64,000 nucleotides of DNA. Source: CAYFIW01 sp964500645. Lineage in GTDB: Bacteria; Chloroflexota; Dehalococcoidia; Lucifugimonadales; UBA826. The translations under genes were made by a program, and so were the position numbers. Where the stretch lies: NCBI GenBank assembly GCA_964500645.1, contig CAZCOH010000006.1, positions 4,011 through 68,010 of the forward strand, read 5' to 3'. Below are positions 44,294 to 52,784 of the stretch, in pieces; position 1 is the first letter of the stretch, and every line of letters begins with the position of its first letter. The notes beneath the pieces are model-generated. The model saw only the letters and a program-made list of their open reading frames with translations, was not told the DNA's origin and ran no database searches.

Positions 44294-45706
44294 CTATTTT
44301 AGTCCCTTTTTATATTCAAATAAGGCCTTTTTTCTTGCTTCATTTAAATCCACAACGGGATTTGGGTATAGATCATCTACAACCCTTTTACTTTTCCCGT
44401 TTGATGATCCGCGGCCTTGGTATTGCCAAGGTTCATGAATGGCCTCCATTGGCGTGCTGGATAACTCGGGTATCCATTTCTTTATGTAGCAGCCTTTTGG
44501 ATCAAACTTTTTTGCTTGAATCGTCGGATTGAAAATCCTGAAATATGGTGCTGAATTTAAGCCACATCCAGTTACCCATTGCCAGTTAAATGAATTAGCA
44601 GCGAGGTCGAAATCAACTAAATAATCTTTGAAGTGATTAGCTCCATGTGTCCAATGAATTAATAGATGCTTCACCAAAAAAGAGGCACATATCATACGTG
44701 CTCTATTATCAATATTGCCGGTGAGGAGTAATTTCCTCATGGAGGCATCCACTATCGGATATCCAGTCATTCCATTCTTCCACAGTTCTAGCTTTGTTTG
44801 ATCTTCACTCCAGTTTATGTATTCAAATCTTTTGTCGATAGAGACAGTGTCCATATTAGGATTCAACTTCATGCAGTGGCGAGCGAACAGTCTCCAGCCT
44901 ATTCCACGCTTTATATTTTGAATATGAGGGTATTCCTGGTTGTCGGCAAACGCATAAATTTCTTTTAAAATTTTTAATGGTTCTATTGCCCCAGCGCTTA
45001 TACAGGATGACAAATCGGACCTAAAACTTGTTTCTAAAGAGATTCCTTCCTCGGACTTCAAAGGTATTTCTGAACGAAGGGAATTATTAAGATATTGTAC
45101 GCCGCCAGGTTCGCAGCTTTTATTGCATGAAGTTTCGTGATTGTTCTTAAAAGAAACTTCAGTTTCTTTTAAGAAGCTAGTAAGTTTGCAGGTAATGTTT
45201 TTATTTTGGTGGTGGGGTTTTTGGGATACCCAATTTTTGAGGATAAGGGATTCCAATTGATGCCAAAAGCTTTTAAATGTTTTAAACGGTCTGTCTAAGC
45301 CTTGAATTAGAATTAATTCTGAGTTTTCTTCTACGTGTGATTGTATGCCCTCTTTAGACAAGTTTAGGCTTAGGCGATTTTCTTCATTGCGTACAAGTAA
45401 ATCTGAAGATGAATTCCAATGTACGTTTCTTATTTTTCTGATTTTGCATATTTTAAGTAATGCATCCATGGAGTCGACTTCTAGGAATGAAGCCGACTCG
45501 GTGTTGCGCAACCTGTTTTCTAGACAATGTAAAGCTTTGGCCTTCCAACTTGCTACATTTTTGTTGGCATGTAGATTGAAGGGTTCATAATTCACAACTA
45601 GTATTATTTCGGATTCCTTGAACGCACTTATAATACACGGATTGTCTTCTATTCTCAGACTCTGATTTATTAGCACAATCGAGGGTATATTTGGCTCTGC
45701 CGTCAT
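44294..45706 (-). CDS. phr: Deoxyribodipyrimidine photolyase (cryptochrome/photolyase family)
   Basis: 470 residues, full length. The N-terminal antenna domain opens with VLINQSLRIEDNP. The FAD/DNA-binding half contains KNGMTGYPIVDASMRKL, NRARMICASFLVKHLLIHW, AANSFNWQWVTGCG, APYFRIFNP and KKWIPEL, matching class I CPD photolyases, including the Trp residues of the electron-transfer chain (HW, NWQW, KKW). It repairs UV-induced pyrimidine dimers using blue light. Its start overlaps the preceding gene by four bases (ATGA), so it is translated as part of the island operon. The antenna cofactor cannot be told. Confidence 0.95.
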   Translation of the reverse strand: MTAEPNIPSIVLINQSLRIEDNPCIISAFKESEIILVVNYEPFNLHANKNVASWKAKALHCLENRLRNTESASFLEVDSMDALLKICKIRKIRNVHWNSSSDLLVRNEENRLSLNLSKEGIQSHVEENSELILIQGLDRPFKTFKSFWHQLESLILKNWVSQKPHHQNKNITCKLTSFLKETEVSFKNNHETSCNKSCEPGGVQYLNNSLRSEIPLKSEEGISLETSFRSDLSSCISAGAIEPLKILKEIYAFADNQEYPHIQNIKRGIGWRLFARHCMKLNPNMDTVSIDKRFEYINWSEDQTKLELWKNGMTGYPIVDASMRKLLLTGNIDNRARMICASFLVKHLLIHWTHGANHFKDYLVDFDLAANSFNWQWVTGCGLNSAPYFRIFNPTIQAKKFDPKGCYIKKWIPELSSTPMEAIHEPWQYQGRGSSNGKSKRVVDDLYPNPVVDLNEARKKALFEYKKGLK

Positions 45707-46827
45707 GCTACAAGTGTTTTTTGGTCTATGTAACTAGATCTAAATCCAAGGTTCTCTTCGTGAACAATCAAGTTTGATGAAGAAGTGTTTTCTATCTGAG
45801 AAAGTGCGTTGCCTACAATTCGATCCAGTAATCTAGGGTATTCATAATATTTAGGTAGAATAACTATCTCAGCTGACTCTTTTGATGCTACGTCCATTAG
45901 TGTTTGCAAGCCGTGCTGAGGAGCTAATAATGCTTTGCAGTTAACACCTTTGTTGGTAAACCGTTCCATCTGATTTGCTAAATGAACTCTTCCTATGTTT
46001 CTTATTGTGTTTTGGTCTAGAGGCATTTTGGTCAGCTCACCACTCCCGGGAGGACCTGGCTTTACAAAATAGGAGGCAGCAGAAATGTCATACAGCATTG
46101 CCTCTGCATTTAATTCAAGGCACATGTCTATAGCGTCGTTTATCAAAGATTCAGAAATCTCTGTTGATTCGTCAGCTGATTTATCCTGAGTGACTATGAT
46201 AATTTTTTCTACGTCCCTGCCGATATTCCGTGCTATTTTTTCTGCTGTATCAGGTCCTTCAGCATTACCTAGTCTTACTGAATCAAGATGCTGCATAAGT
46301 GATCTCACCACTCGTATGTCGGATGATGCGAATCCTTGAAATTTTTTGCCTGGGTCTGACAATTTTCCTTTAGCAAACAGGTCGTCTGAAATTTCCCAAC
46401 CCACAAAAGCTATAGGTGACGGATTCTCTACTACTAGGAACCATTGATTTTCAACGTTCTCGGGGGATTCGCTGATTTTAGTCCAGTTATCTATAGCCGA
46501 TGAATATTTTTCTGAAGCCTCGTTTATTCCGTAAGCGTTAATCCTAATACCCATACTACGTAATTCTTTGTAACGATTAATTTCTTTGTCCAATTTGTCT
46601 ATATTCTGAAAACCTACGTATAGTGTTACGTCGCTCGGATTTTTCTTGATTTCGTCTTCTATCTCGCGAGTTATTCCGAGCATTTTTTTTGTGCTGTGGA
46701 TGAACTCAAATCCTTCTATAGGGAGTCCGTCAGATCTAAGCGATTGGTCCATTCTCAATACCAATTCTCTGACTCCATTTTCCTCCTTTTCAGGCAGTTC
46801 TTTACTTAGTTTCCAATTGAAATACAT
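45703..46827 (-). CDS. DICT-like sensory domain plus USP-like domain protein
   Basis: 374 residues. Residues ~70-190 (LYVGFQNIDK, INRYKELRSMGIRINAYGI, WFLVVENPSPIAFVGWE, FQGFASSDIRVVRSLMQHL) resemble the DICT domain found in light/redox signalling proteins. The C-terminal ~170 residues resemble universal-stress-type alpha/beta units (KIIIVTQDKS; CKALLAPQHGLQTLMDVASKESAEIVILP). Neither assignment could be tested by search. It overlaps photolyase by four bases and abuts the small upstream gene with no gap. I infer a stress- or light-signalling role. Confidence 0.6.
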   Translation of the reverse strand: MYFNWKLSKELPEKEENGVRELVLRMDQSLRSDGLPIEGFEFIHSTKKMLGITREIEDEIKKNPSDVTLYVGFQNIDKLDKEINRYKELRSMGIRINAYGINEASEKYSSAIDNWTKISESPENVENQWFLVVENPSPIAFVGWEISDDLFAKGKLSDPGKKFQGFASSDIRVVRSLMQHLDSVRLGNAEGPDTAEKIARNIGRDVEKIIIVTQDKSADESTEISESLINDAIDMCLELNAEAMLYDISAASYFVKPGPPGSGELTKMPLDQNTIRNIGRVHLANQMERFTNKGVNCKALLAPQHGLQTLMDVASKESAEIVILPKYYEYPRLLDRIVGNALSQIENTSSSNLIVHEENLGFRSSYIDQKTLVA

Positions 46828-47181
46828 TTACTTTCCTTTTAGTACGCTTTTAAAAACTTCGATATTATTTATTTGCAAATGTGGTCCCGTGACTAACCTC
46901 GCTATAGTGCCAGGCTCAATATCAAAACCGATTCTTGCTATTACTTTCGACTCTTTTTTTATTAGGATAGTGAGTCCGAGTTTGGCGAGAATCGAGCCAA
47001 ATTTTTTTATAGAGGCAAAACTTACGGGGATCTCAGAAAAACCTCTTATACTTCTGATTTCGAATTCCTTTATCTCCACCTCAATATATTTATCGTTAAA
47101 TTCAATATTGCTTTTTAGGTAATCTGAATCAACTAATAATGAACCTGATACCGAAATTCCCGTTGTTTTTCTAGGTAGCAT
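46828..47181 (-). CDS. Small conserved-looking protein of unknown function
   Basis: 117 residues, soluble, rich in Ile, Lys and Ser. No domain is recognised. It is probably mostly beta strand by residue pattern (alternating hydrophobics such as YIEVEIKEFEIRSIRGF and TILIKKESKVIARIGFDIEPG). Its start overlaps the 75-aa upstream gene by 11 bases and its stop abuts the DICT/USP-like gene, so it is firmly embedded in the operon. That the reading frame is kept open with tight coupling supports it being real. Confidence 0.65.
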   Translation of the reverse strand: MLPRKTTGISVSGSLLVDSDYLKSNIEFNDKYIEVEIKEFEIRSIRGFSEIPVSFASIKKFGSILAKLGLTILIKKESKVIARIGFDIEPGTIARLVTGPHLQINNIEVFKSVLKGK

Positions 47182-47398
47182 CTGGAGCTTCTGCTTTTTG
47201 AACTTCGGTGGTGCTTATACTGACCATTCCATTTATGCCCCAATCTGCTTTTTCTGAATTTTCGCCTGTGGTCTGAGGTACTGATACCTTTAGGTCTTGG
47301 AATCGGTAATTAATGGTTGTTCCATTTCGGTTCAGAAATTCATACAGTCCTTCTGCGAGATCGATCCATGCTTTTAAAGATGTTTTGTTAGAAGTCAT
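47171..47398 (-). CDS. Small protein of unknown function (75 aa)
   Basis: 75 residues with an N-terminal helix (SLKAWIDLAEGLYEFLNRN), then likely strands and an acidic tail. AAAGGAAC precedes ATG 47398 at good spacing. It overlaps the next gene by 11 bases. No family is recognised. Its position between the zinc ribbon and the DICT/USP-like gene suggests one regulatory or chaperone-like subset of the operon, but this is inference. Confidence 0.6.
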   Translation of the reverse strand: MTSNKTSLKAWIDLAEGLYEFLNRNGTTINYRFQDLKVSVPQTTGENSEKADWGINGMVSISTTEVQKAEAPDAT

Positions 47399-47423
47399 TA
47401 TTTAAGTTCCTTTATTTCGTTGA

Positions 47424-47573
47424 TTAAGCTGCTTTTTGTTTAGGTTCTTTCGTTTCTCTCGACACTATTTCTTTGAAACTTCTTCCGCACATAAGACATT
47501 TGTGTTCTATGCCCAAATGGCCGTCGAAATGAACGATATTACCCCCACATCTACTGCAATTGCCCATATGCAT
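47424..47573 (-). CDS. 49-aa zinc-ribbon protein (easily overlooked)
   Basis: Translation from ATG 47573 gives 49 residues starting MHMGNCSRCGG, with C6-x2-C9-G and C26-x2-C29-G knuckles that form a rubredoxin/zinc-ribbon pair, and a basic Lys-rich tail. An excellent ribosome site (AAAGGAGGTG) lies seven bases upstream, strong evidence that it is translated despite its size. It is the first gene after a 151-base gap inside the island, with a candidate promoter and operator upstream. A DNA-, RNA- or protein-binding accessory role is likely; the target is unknown. Confidence 0.8.
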   Translation of the reverse strand: MHMGNCSRCGGNIVHFDGHLGIEHKCLMCGRSFKEIVSRETKEPKQKAA

Positions 47574-47617
47574 ATTAATGCACCTCCTTTACGTAATTTT
47601 CTTTATGACACAAATAA

Positions 47618-47676
47618 TAACAATGTTTGTTAAAAAGCACAATAGTGTATTTTAAATCATTAATTACAAATAACAA
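47618..47676 (-). promoter_or_regulatory. Candidate internal promoter and operator before the zinc-ribbon gene
   Basis: On the minus strand TTGTTA (47676-47671) and TAAAAT (47654-47649) are 16 bases apart, a plausible sigma-70-type pair. Just downstream lies a perfect inverted repeat TAACAA-N3-TTGTTA (47618-47632), well placed as an operator. It would drive zinc ribbon, small proteins, DICT/USP-like, photolyase and SDR genes separately from the lipid genes. Confidence 0.5.
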
Positions 47677-47724
47677 AAGTCTATCTTAAGAGGTGATTGA
47701 TAAAACTATTTTGATTGCTACGTG

Positions 47725-48474
47725 TTAATCAGACGAGATATTGAGGCGTCTTTTTTTACGCCATATAAATATTGATCCAGTGAAAAGGAAAATAAGAGCA
47801 ATGGGGGACAAGACAGAAACATATTTAAGGTATTGAGGTTTATTTTGGGAAGTTATGTCTTTTTCTGCCAATAGAGAAGAATGGAATTTTCTGACCTCGG
47901 TAATTGTACTCGGTAGCCTTCCCATATCCGATATCCCAAAACTCTCTTCTTTGCCTATAGCGACCCAGAGCTTACCAACCTTTATTTCGTCTTTAATGCT
48001 GACTAGGTAATAAGTACCATCTTCGGGAAGTTCCAGCGTGATTTCTCCAAAAACCCATGAATGGGTGTCTGAATAGGGTTCGTGAAATAACCTAGGGGTT
48101 TTTATTGAAGTATCAATCAATTTACTGGATGTTGAGGTAACCTCTTTTTTGGGTGAGGAGGGCTTTATTAGATATAGCGAGGGTCTGAAATCTTCTAGAT
48201 CTAGTATCTTCGGTACGCCAATTTGCACATATAAATCTTCTTTTTTTGAGCCGTAAAATTTTATCCATGAAGTAGGTCTGGATTCACTTAGTGTTTGGTA
48301 AATCGCTTTAGAAATGTGGATGTCGTTTATTGGCAACGCAGTCTCTGCCTCAAAATGTTCGTCTTTGGAAAGATAAGGGATGTGAGCCTCTGAAGAGGTG
48401 TAGTTCATTGACACAAAGTATGCGACAGCTACAAATGTGGCGAGGAATACTTTGTGAAGGAGATTTGCTGGCAA
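47725..48474 (-). CDS. Secreted/membrane-anchored protein of unknown function
   Basis: 249 residues. An N-terminal signal-like helix (LHKVFLATFVAVAYFVSM) and a C-terminal helix (VLSPIALIFLFTGSIFIWRKKRR) flank a ~180-residue extracytoplasmic domain. This contains GEITLELPEDGTYYLVSIKDE, like a beta-sandwich that binds a ligand, and ends with a positive cytoplasmic tail, a type I membrane topology. No family is recognised. It begins one base after the DUF1365 stop, so it belongs to the lipid-modification operon and may work at the membrane surface. Confidence 0.75.
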   Translation of the reverse strand: MPANLLHKVFLATFVAVAYFVSMNYTSSEAHIPYLSKDEHFEAETALPINDIHISKAIYQTLSESRPTSWIKFYGSKKEDLYVQIGVPKILDLEDFRPSLYLIKPSSPKKEVTSTSSKLIDTSIKTPRLFHEPYSDTHSWVFGEITLELPEDGTYYLVSIKDEIKVGKLWVAIGKEESFGISDMGRLPSTITEVRKFHSSLLAEKDITSQNKPQYLKYVSVLSPIALIFLFTGSIFIWRKKRRLNISSD

Positions 48475-48475
48475 C

Positions 48476-49300
48476 TTACTCTCTCTTAGATGGGATTCTC
48501 AATCTATGTATAAAGCCGCGTGATGGCGATTCAAGATTATCAATATGCTTATCAGGTTTGCTATAGAAAGGGACTTTTAAGTGATGGAATAATTTATAAG
48601 CATGTTTCAGTATATTGATTTCGGTGAAAAGCACAGTTTTCATTATTGAAGGACAAATCTTCCAAAGGTTAAAATTTGTCATTTGGACAAGCTTTGCTCT
48701 GAATAAGGTGGTGATCATTATTTCTGACCTTTGGTGAAGAGTGATCGTTATCTTTAGGTCATCAGGCGAGAGATGAAAATTGAACTCATATTCTCCAGTT
48801 CTTTCTAGAAAAGGGGATACGTGAAGTTTTTTTGACGACCAGTAATTTCCTTGAGATTGATCGAACTGAACTTCGTCAAGATAATATAGATGAGACTCAC
48901 TGAAAGTATTATTTACTTCAGCTATAACTGATTTTATATCATTGCACGAATTAACCACTAAATAGAAAACTATAGGGTTGAATCCGTATCCAAAGACTGA
49001 AGGCGTGGTAAGTAGATATACTTTATCGTCCCTCGTAAATTGCGATGTTTTTTGGCTTAAGAAGTCCTCAATTTTTTGTTTAATAGAAGTGGTGGATTTG
49101 TCTATGTAGTTATCGTTTTTGATTGAAAGAAACCCAAATTTGGTTAATGGGAATTTCCAGCCAAAATCGCCCGTTGTAAGTAGATCTGCCTGGTCTATGA
49201 GCAACATCGTATGTGTTGACTTAAACGTGTTCTGCACTGGGTAGAACCGACTATGAATCAATTCCCCGCGAGCTATAGAGGAGTCTACTAACTTGACTAT
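48476..49300 (-). CDS. DUF1365 family protein (UfaO-like candidate)
   Basis: About 274 residues. SSIARGELIHSRFYPVQNTF, LLTTPSVFGYGFNPIVFYLV and VNNTFSESHLYYL are the conserved DUF1365 blocks; VSPFLERTGEYEFNFHLSP follows. No ATG fits: the nearest lies 94 bases inside the upstream flavoprotein gene, and a TTG at 49261 would cut off the conserved first strand. I place the start at ATA 49300, behind GAGGT and overlapping the upstream stop; this is uncertain. DUF1365 genes sit with this flavoprotein type in furan fatty acid clusters of Rhodobacter, where such a protein is needed for oxygen insertion (recollection). Confidence 0.82.
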   Translation of the reverse strand: MVKLVDSSIARGELIHSRFYPVQNTFKSTHTMLLIDQADLLTTGDFGWKFPLTKFGFLSIKNDNYIDKSTTSIKQKIEDFLSQKTSQFTRDDKVYLLTTPSVFGYGFNPIVFYLVVNSCNDIKSVIAEVNNTFSESHLYYLDEVQFDQSQGNYWSSKKLHVSPFLERTGEYEFNFHLSPDDLKITITLHQRSEIMITTLFRAKLVQMTNFNLWKICPSIMKTVLFTEINILKHAYKLFHHLKVPFYSKPDKHIDNLESPSRGFIHRLRIPSKRE

Positions 49301-50553
49301 ATTATTACCTCTGCGTTTATCATATCTGCCACTTGTTGACCTGACCTGAATCCATCTTCGTGAAATCCGTATCCTGTGTAGGCTCCACAAAATTTGATTG
49401 CTTTGTGAGAGTTAATACTTTGGATAACTCTAAATGATTCTTTTTCTGTCTTATCCAGTATTGGATGGCTATATTCGGTCGAGTATATAGTTTTAGTTAT
49501 TTGGGGTATTTTAGGAGGATTAAGCGAAACGAAATAATTAGTTTTTGAACAAATATTTTGGAGTTTGTTCATGTAGTAAGTAATGTAGGTTGCGGACGAT
49601 TCGTTGGAGTCATGTGTACGTATGACATTCCATGATGCCCATGCTCGCTTCATAGGTGGCATGAATTTTCGGTCTGTATGCAAATAAACTTTGTTTTTGG
49701 TGTATTTGAAAGATTTCAGAATGATATGTATGTTGGGAAAGTCCTTTTTTACAAGGTTGGCTGCGGTATCGGCATGTGTTGCAACAATGACCCGGTCGAA
49801 TGCCTCAGACTGATTTCCATTAATCGTCAAGCTTGAGGATTCTTCACCCTTGTTTATATGAGTGACTTTGGTGTTGAGACGAATTCTCCCATTGAATGAT
49901 TTTTTAAAGGATTCGATGTAGCTTATGGAGCCATCACTGATGGTTTGCCATGAAGGCCTATTCTTGACTCGGAAAAGGCCATGGTTATTAAAAAAACTCA
50001 CGTATGTTGATGCCGGTATTTTACTTGCACTTAATATGCTGCAAGACCAAATCGCAGCAGCAATGGGTAGGAAATAATCCTCGATTACATAATTTGGGCA
50101 TCCAAGCATTCTAAGGTATTTGGAGATAGAATCAGAATTGCTTGGGGATATATGGCTGTTTGAAAGCTTCTTGGAGTATTTGTAAATCGCTAAAAGAGTG
50201 TGCCAGTGTCGGTATTCAAATATCTTTTTTTTGTTTGGAAATAATCCCCCAACGGAACCTGCATAACAAGTATTATTTACTTCATCATGAAAAGAGAAAG
50301 ACATATTAGATGGGTTTCTGTCTATACCTAGTTTTTCTAAAAATTCATTGAAGAGGGGATAATTTTTTTCATTGAATACTATGAAGCCTGTGTCTATGTA
50401 TCTTATTGTACGATCAATATCTTTTGTGATTACGGTGTTTGTATGTCCACCTAGGCGGTCTTGTTCTTCAAATAAAGTCACACGGTGGAGGCCTTGTAAA
50501 TTGAATGCCGCAGAAATGCCAGAGATTCCGCTTCCTATTACCGCTATTTTCAT
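49297..50553 (-). CDS. FAD-dependent amine-oxidase-fold oxidoreductase (UfaD-like candidate)
   Basis: 418 residues. The N-terminal FAD-binding motif is VIGSGISGISAAFNLQG, followed by LFEEQDRLGGHTNTV, as in the amine-oxidase/desaturase-like flavoproteins; the C-terminus has KFCGAYTGYGFHEDG for FAD closure. Proteins of this type next to DUF1365 and cyclopropane-synthase-family genes occur in light-stress regulons. In Rhodobacter sphaeroides one such gene is needed to desaturate a methylated phospholipid acyl chain on the way to furan fatty acids. That same role is my inference here. It is four bases from overlapping its neighbours on both sides. Confidence 0.88.
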   Translation of the reverse strand: MKIAVIGSGISGISAAFNLQGLHRVTLFEEQDRLGGHTNTVITKDIDRTIRYIDTGFIVFNEKNYPLFNEFLEKLGIDRNPSNMSFSFHDEVNNTCYAGSVGGLFPNKKKIFEYRHWHTLLAIYKYSKKLSNSHISPSNSDSISKYLRMLGCPNYVIEDYFLPIAAAIWSCSILSASKIPASTYVSFFNNHGLFRVKNRPSWQTISDGSISYIESFKKSFNGRIRLNTKVTHINKGEESSSLTINGNQSEAFDRVIVATHADTAANLVKKDFPNIHIILKSFKYTKNKVYLHTDRKFMPPMKRAWASWNVIRTHDSNESSATYITYYMNKLQNICSKTNYFVSLNPPKIPQITKTIYSTEYSHPILDKTEKESFRVIQSINSHKAIKFCGAYTGYGFHEDGFRSGQQVADMINAEVII

Positions 50554-50560
50554 AATGACT

Positions 50561-51589
50561 CTAATTTCTCTTTTTAAAAAGGTAGTGAATTATGTACCAT
50601 TCACCGCCGTCTCTGTAATTGAATAGCTCGGAGCAAAAAATTAGAAATAGCTTGTAACGATTGAAATGCTTTGCTCTTTCTTTTCCATAACCGTTCTCAT
50701 CCATGTCTCTTAATATGATCTTTTTATTCAATTTGAAATTACTTAACCAGGATTCCAGACTCCGGTGATAATTGTGGCCAGATAATTTCCAGACCTCAAT
50801 GTTTTCAAGGTTAGAATTTAGTTTTTTATAAAACCCGTCATATGGCATCATTCCTCCTGTAAAGAAATTTTTCGACATCCAGGAGGTTTTTTGGTTATCG
50901 AAATACTGCGGGTACACTTTATGTGAGAAAACCTGAATAAATAAGGTTCCCCTCGAATTTAGCCAACCGTCTATTCTACTCATTAAGGTTTTGGGGTTCC
51001 TGATATGTTCGAACATTTCAATAGAAATTATTCGATCATACTTACGCGTAGGTACATATTGATTGATATCGCATTTCACAACTTCTAGGTTGTATAAATT
51101 TTGTTGAGAAGCCTTTTGCTCTATGTATTGTTTTTGGGTTGTAGAGTTTGTAACTGCTGTTACAAACGTTTTTTTATATAAGCTTGCAATTTCTAGCGAT
51201 AAAGATCCCCATCCGCATCCTAGTTCCAAAACTGAATCACCGTCTGCAATACGACATTTATTGATGTAGTTTCGTAGTGTTTGAAAGTCTGCTTCCTTTA
51301 GGTCGTAAGAGTCACTGGACCATTCTGAGCCACTGTATTTCATGGAAGGACCTAAAAAGTATTCGTACACTGAGGAACTCATCTCATAGTGTTGGTGATT
51401 CGCCTCTTCAGTATTAATGGCTATTTCTGAATTTGAAGAGGTTAATTTGAATGCTTGTCTTATCTTATGCAGTTCGTTATTGCTGAGTTCTAAAATTCTA
51501 GATTCATATTTTTTTAGTCCCAGGCGGACAAACAACCTTAGTACACGTTCAGGAACCAACCCGCTGTCTATGATTGACTCATACCACAT
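50561..51589 (-). CDS. Cyclopropane-synthase-family SAM methyltransferase, divergent copy
   Basis: 342 residues. SAM motif VLELGCGWGSLSLEIA (~residue 127-142), IISIEMFEHIRNPK and HNYHRSLESWL with a C-terminal RYKLFLIFCSELF. It belongs to the branch of the CFA family that includes methylases of unsaturated lipids and plant N-methyltransferases. Where CFA synthase keeps a bicarbonate-binding Cys (YSC), this protein has MKYSGSEW, so the Cys is absent. A different methyl acceptor or mechanism is likely. It lies four bases behind the more classical copy. It could add a second methyl group, as FufM does for dimethyl furan lipids, but this is speculative. Confidence 0.88.
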   Translation of the reverse strand: MWYESIIDSGLVPERVLRLFVRLGLKKYESRILELSNNELHKIRQAFKLTSSNSEIAINTEEANHQHYEMSSSVYEYFLGPSMKYSGSEWSSDSYDLKEADFQTLRNYINKCRIADGDSVLELGCGWGSLSLEIASLYKKTFVTAVTNSTTQKQYIEQKASQQNLYNLEVVKCDINQYVPTRKYDRIISIEMFEHIRNPKTLMSRIDGWLNSRGTLFIQVFSHKVYPQYFDNQKTSWMSKNFFTGGMMPYDGFYKKLNSNLENIEVWKLSGHNYHRSLESWLSNFKLNKKIILRDMDENGYGKERAKHFNRYKLFLIFCSELFNYRDGGEWYIIHYLFKKRN

Positions 51590-51593
51590 GTCG

Positions 51594-52784
51594 TTATTTC
51601 TTCTTAAAGGAGAATTGAAAATTACTTATGTGACCTGACTTAAACGCACCTGCACAATATGAAAAATAGTAGAAAAAACGTCGGTAGTCATTATCATCGA
51701 ATCCTAAGTCATGAATAAGTTGCCGGTTTTTTTCTAGGGTTTTCTGCCAAGTAATCAACGTCTTTGGATAATGACTACCGATCTCGCTTTCTCTGTATAT
51801 CTCAAATCCACAATCCGAAGCTGACTGCTTTATTAGTCCGGTTGGAAGTAGGAGTCCTCCGGGGAATATGTATTTTTGAATGAAGTCACAATTTTTTCTA
51901 TACGATTCGTATCTTTCATCTGGTATTGTTATAACTTGGAGTTGTAGGGTGCCATCAGTCCTAAGTAATGTGGCACATTTAGAGAAAAAATCACTGATTC
52001 CTTTGTGGCCAATCGCTTCTACCATTTCCACGGAGAAAATATGATCATATTTTCCGGATAAGTCTCTGTAATCCAGTAATTGGATGTCTATTGCATCATT
52101 AAGCCCAAGGTTTGCGAATTTTCCTTTGCTGTAATTGTGCTGGCTTTCAGAAAGAGTAATAGCTGAAACTTTTGCCCCGTAGTCCGATGCAGCAATTATT
52201 GGGAGGTTACCCCAGCCGGAACCGATATCAAGGATATGGTCATCAGCCTTCACAGGAGCAGACTTCATCATCACATTGATTTTTTCGGCTTGTGCCTCTT
52301 CTAAGGAATCGGAAGTCTCGTTATAGATCGCGCAGGAGTATGTAAGAGAGGGGTCCAAAAAGCAGGAAAAAAATTCGTTACTAATGTCGTAATGGGATTT
52401 TATGTTGTTTCTGGATTGTTTTCTTGTGTTACGGACTCTAAAGGATTGAATAATTTTAGAATAAATTTTCAGAGGGGCAATTTTTGAAATAAGTTGACGT
52501 TTCTCTTGCCCTGACGTTATGGAAATATATTCAAATAATTCTGTTAAATCAGAGTGAGTCCATTTGCCGTCGATATATGACTTTGCGAAACCCAAATCAT
52601 AGCCGTATACAAGGTCAGTAAAAAAAGACCAATCATTCACCTGTATTGGATCTACGGATCTATTGCCGTTATCGAATACGTGACGAATCCCATCTGGTGT
52701 CGTTATAGGAATGCCTGCTTTACTAAAGTTAGATAGGACTTTTTTGTAAAGTAGCTTTCCGATATACGTACTAATAGTATTCAA
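51594..52784 (-). CDS. Cyclopropane-fatty-acyl-phospholipid synthase family methyltransferase
   Basis: 396 residues. It keeps the full CFA pattern: IKSHYDISNEFFSCFLDPSLTYSCAIY (with the YSC Cys), HILDIGSGWGNLPI as SAM-binding loop, FSVEMVEAIGHK and C-terminal FFYYFSYCAGAF (Tyr-Tyr and Cys). It should transfer CH2/CH3 from SAM to cis double bonds of phospholipid acyl chains. Its start directly abuts the stop of the desaturase-like gene, which would supply the double bonds. Whether the product is a cyclopropane or a methyl-branched alkene (UfaM-like) cannot be read from sequence. Confidence 0.9.
   Translation of the reverse strand: MNTISTYIGKLLYKKVLSNFSKAGIPITTPDGIRHVFDNGNRSVDPIQVNDWSFFTDLVYGYDLGFAKSYIDGKWTHSDLTELFEYISITSGQEKRQLISKIAPLKIYSKIIQSFRVRNTRKQSRNNIKSHYDISNEFFSCFLDPSLTYSCAIYNETSDSLEEAQAEKINVMMKSAPVKADDHILDIGSGWGNLPIIAASDYGAKVSAITLSESQHNYSKGKFANLGLNDAIDIQLLDYRDLSGKYDHIFSVEMVEAIGHKGISDFFSKCATLLRTDGTLQLQVITIPDERYESYRKNCDFIQKYIFPGGLLLPTGLIKQSASDCGFEIYRESEIGSHYPKTLITWQKTLEKNRQLIHDLGFDDNDYRRFFYYFSYCAGAFKSGHISNFQFSFKKK

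Noticed and set aside
49301..49390. Upstream ATG 49390 as start of the DUF1365 protein
   Set aside because: It would overlap the flavoprotein gene by 94 bases and add a basic tail not seen in the family.
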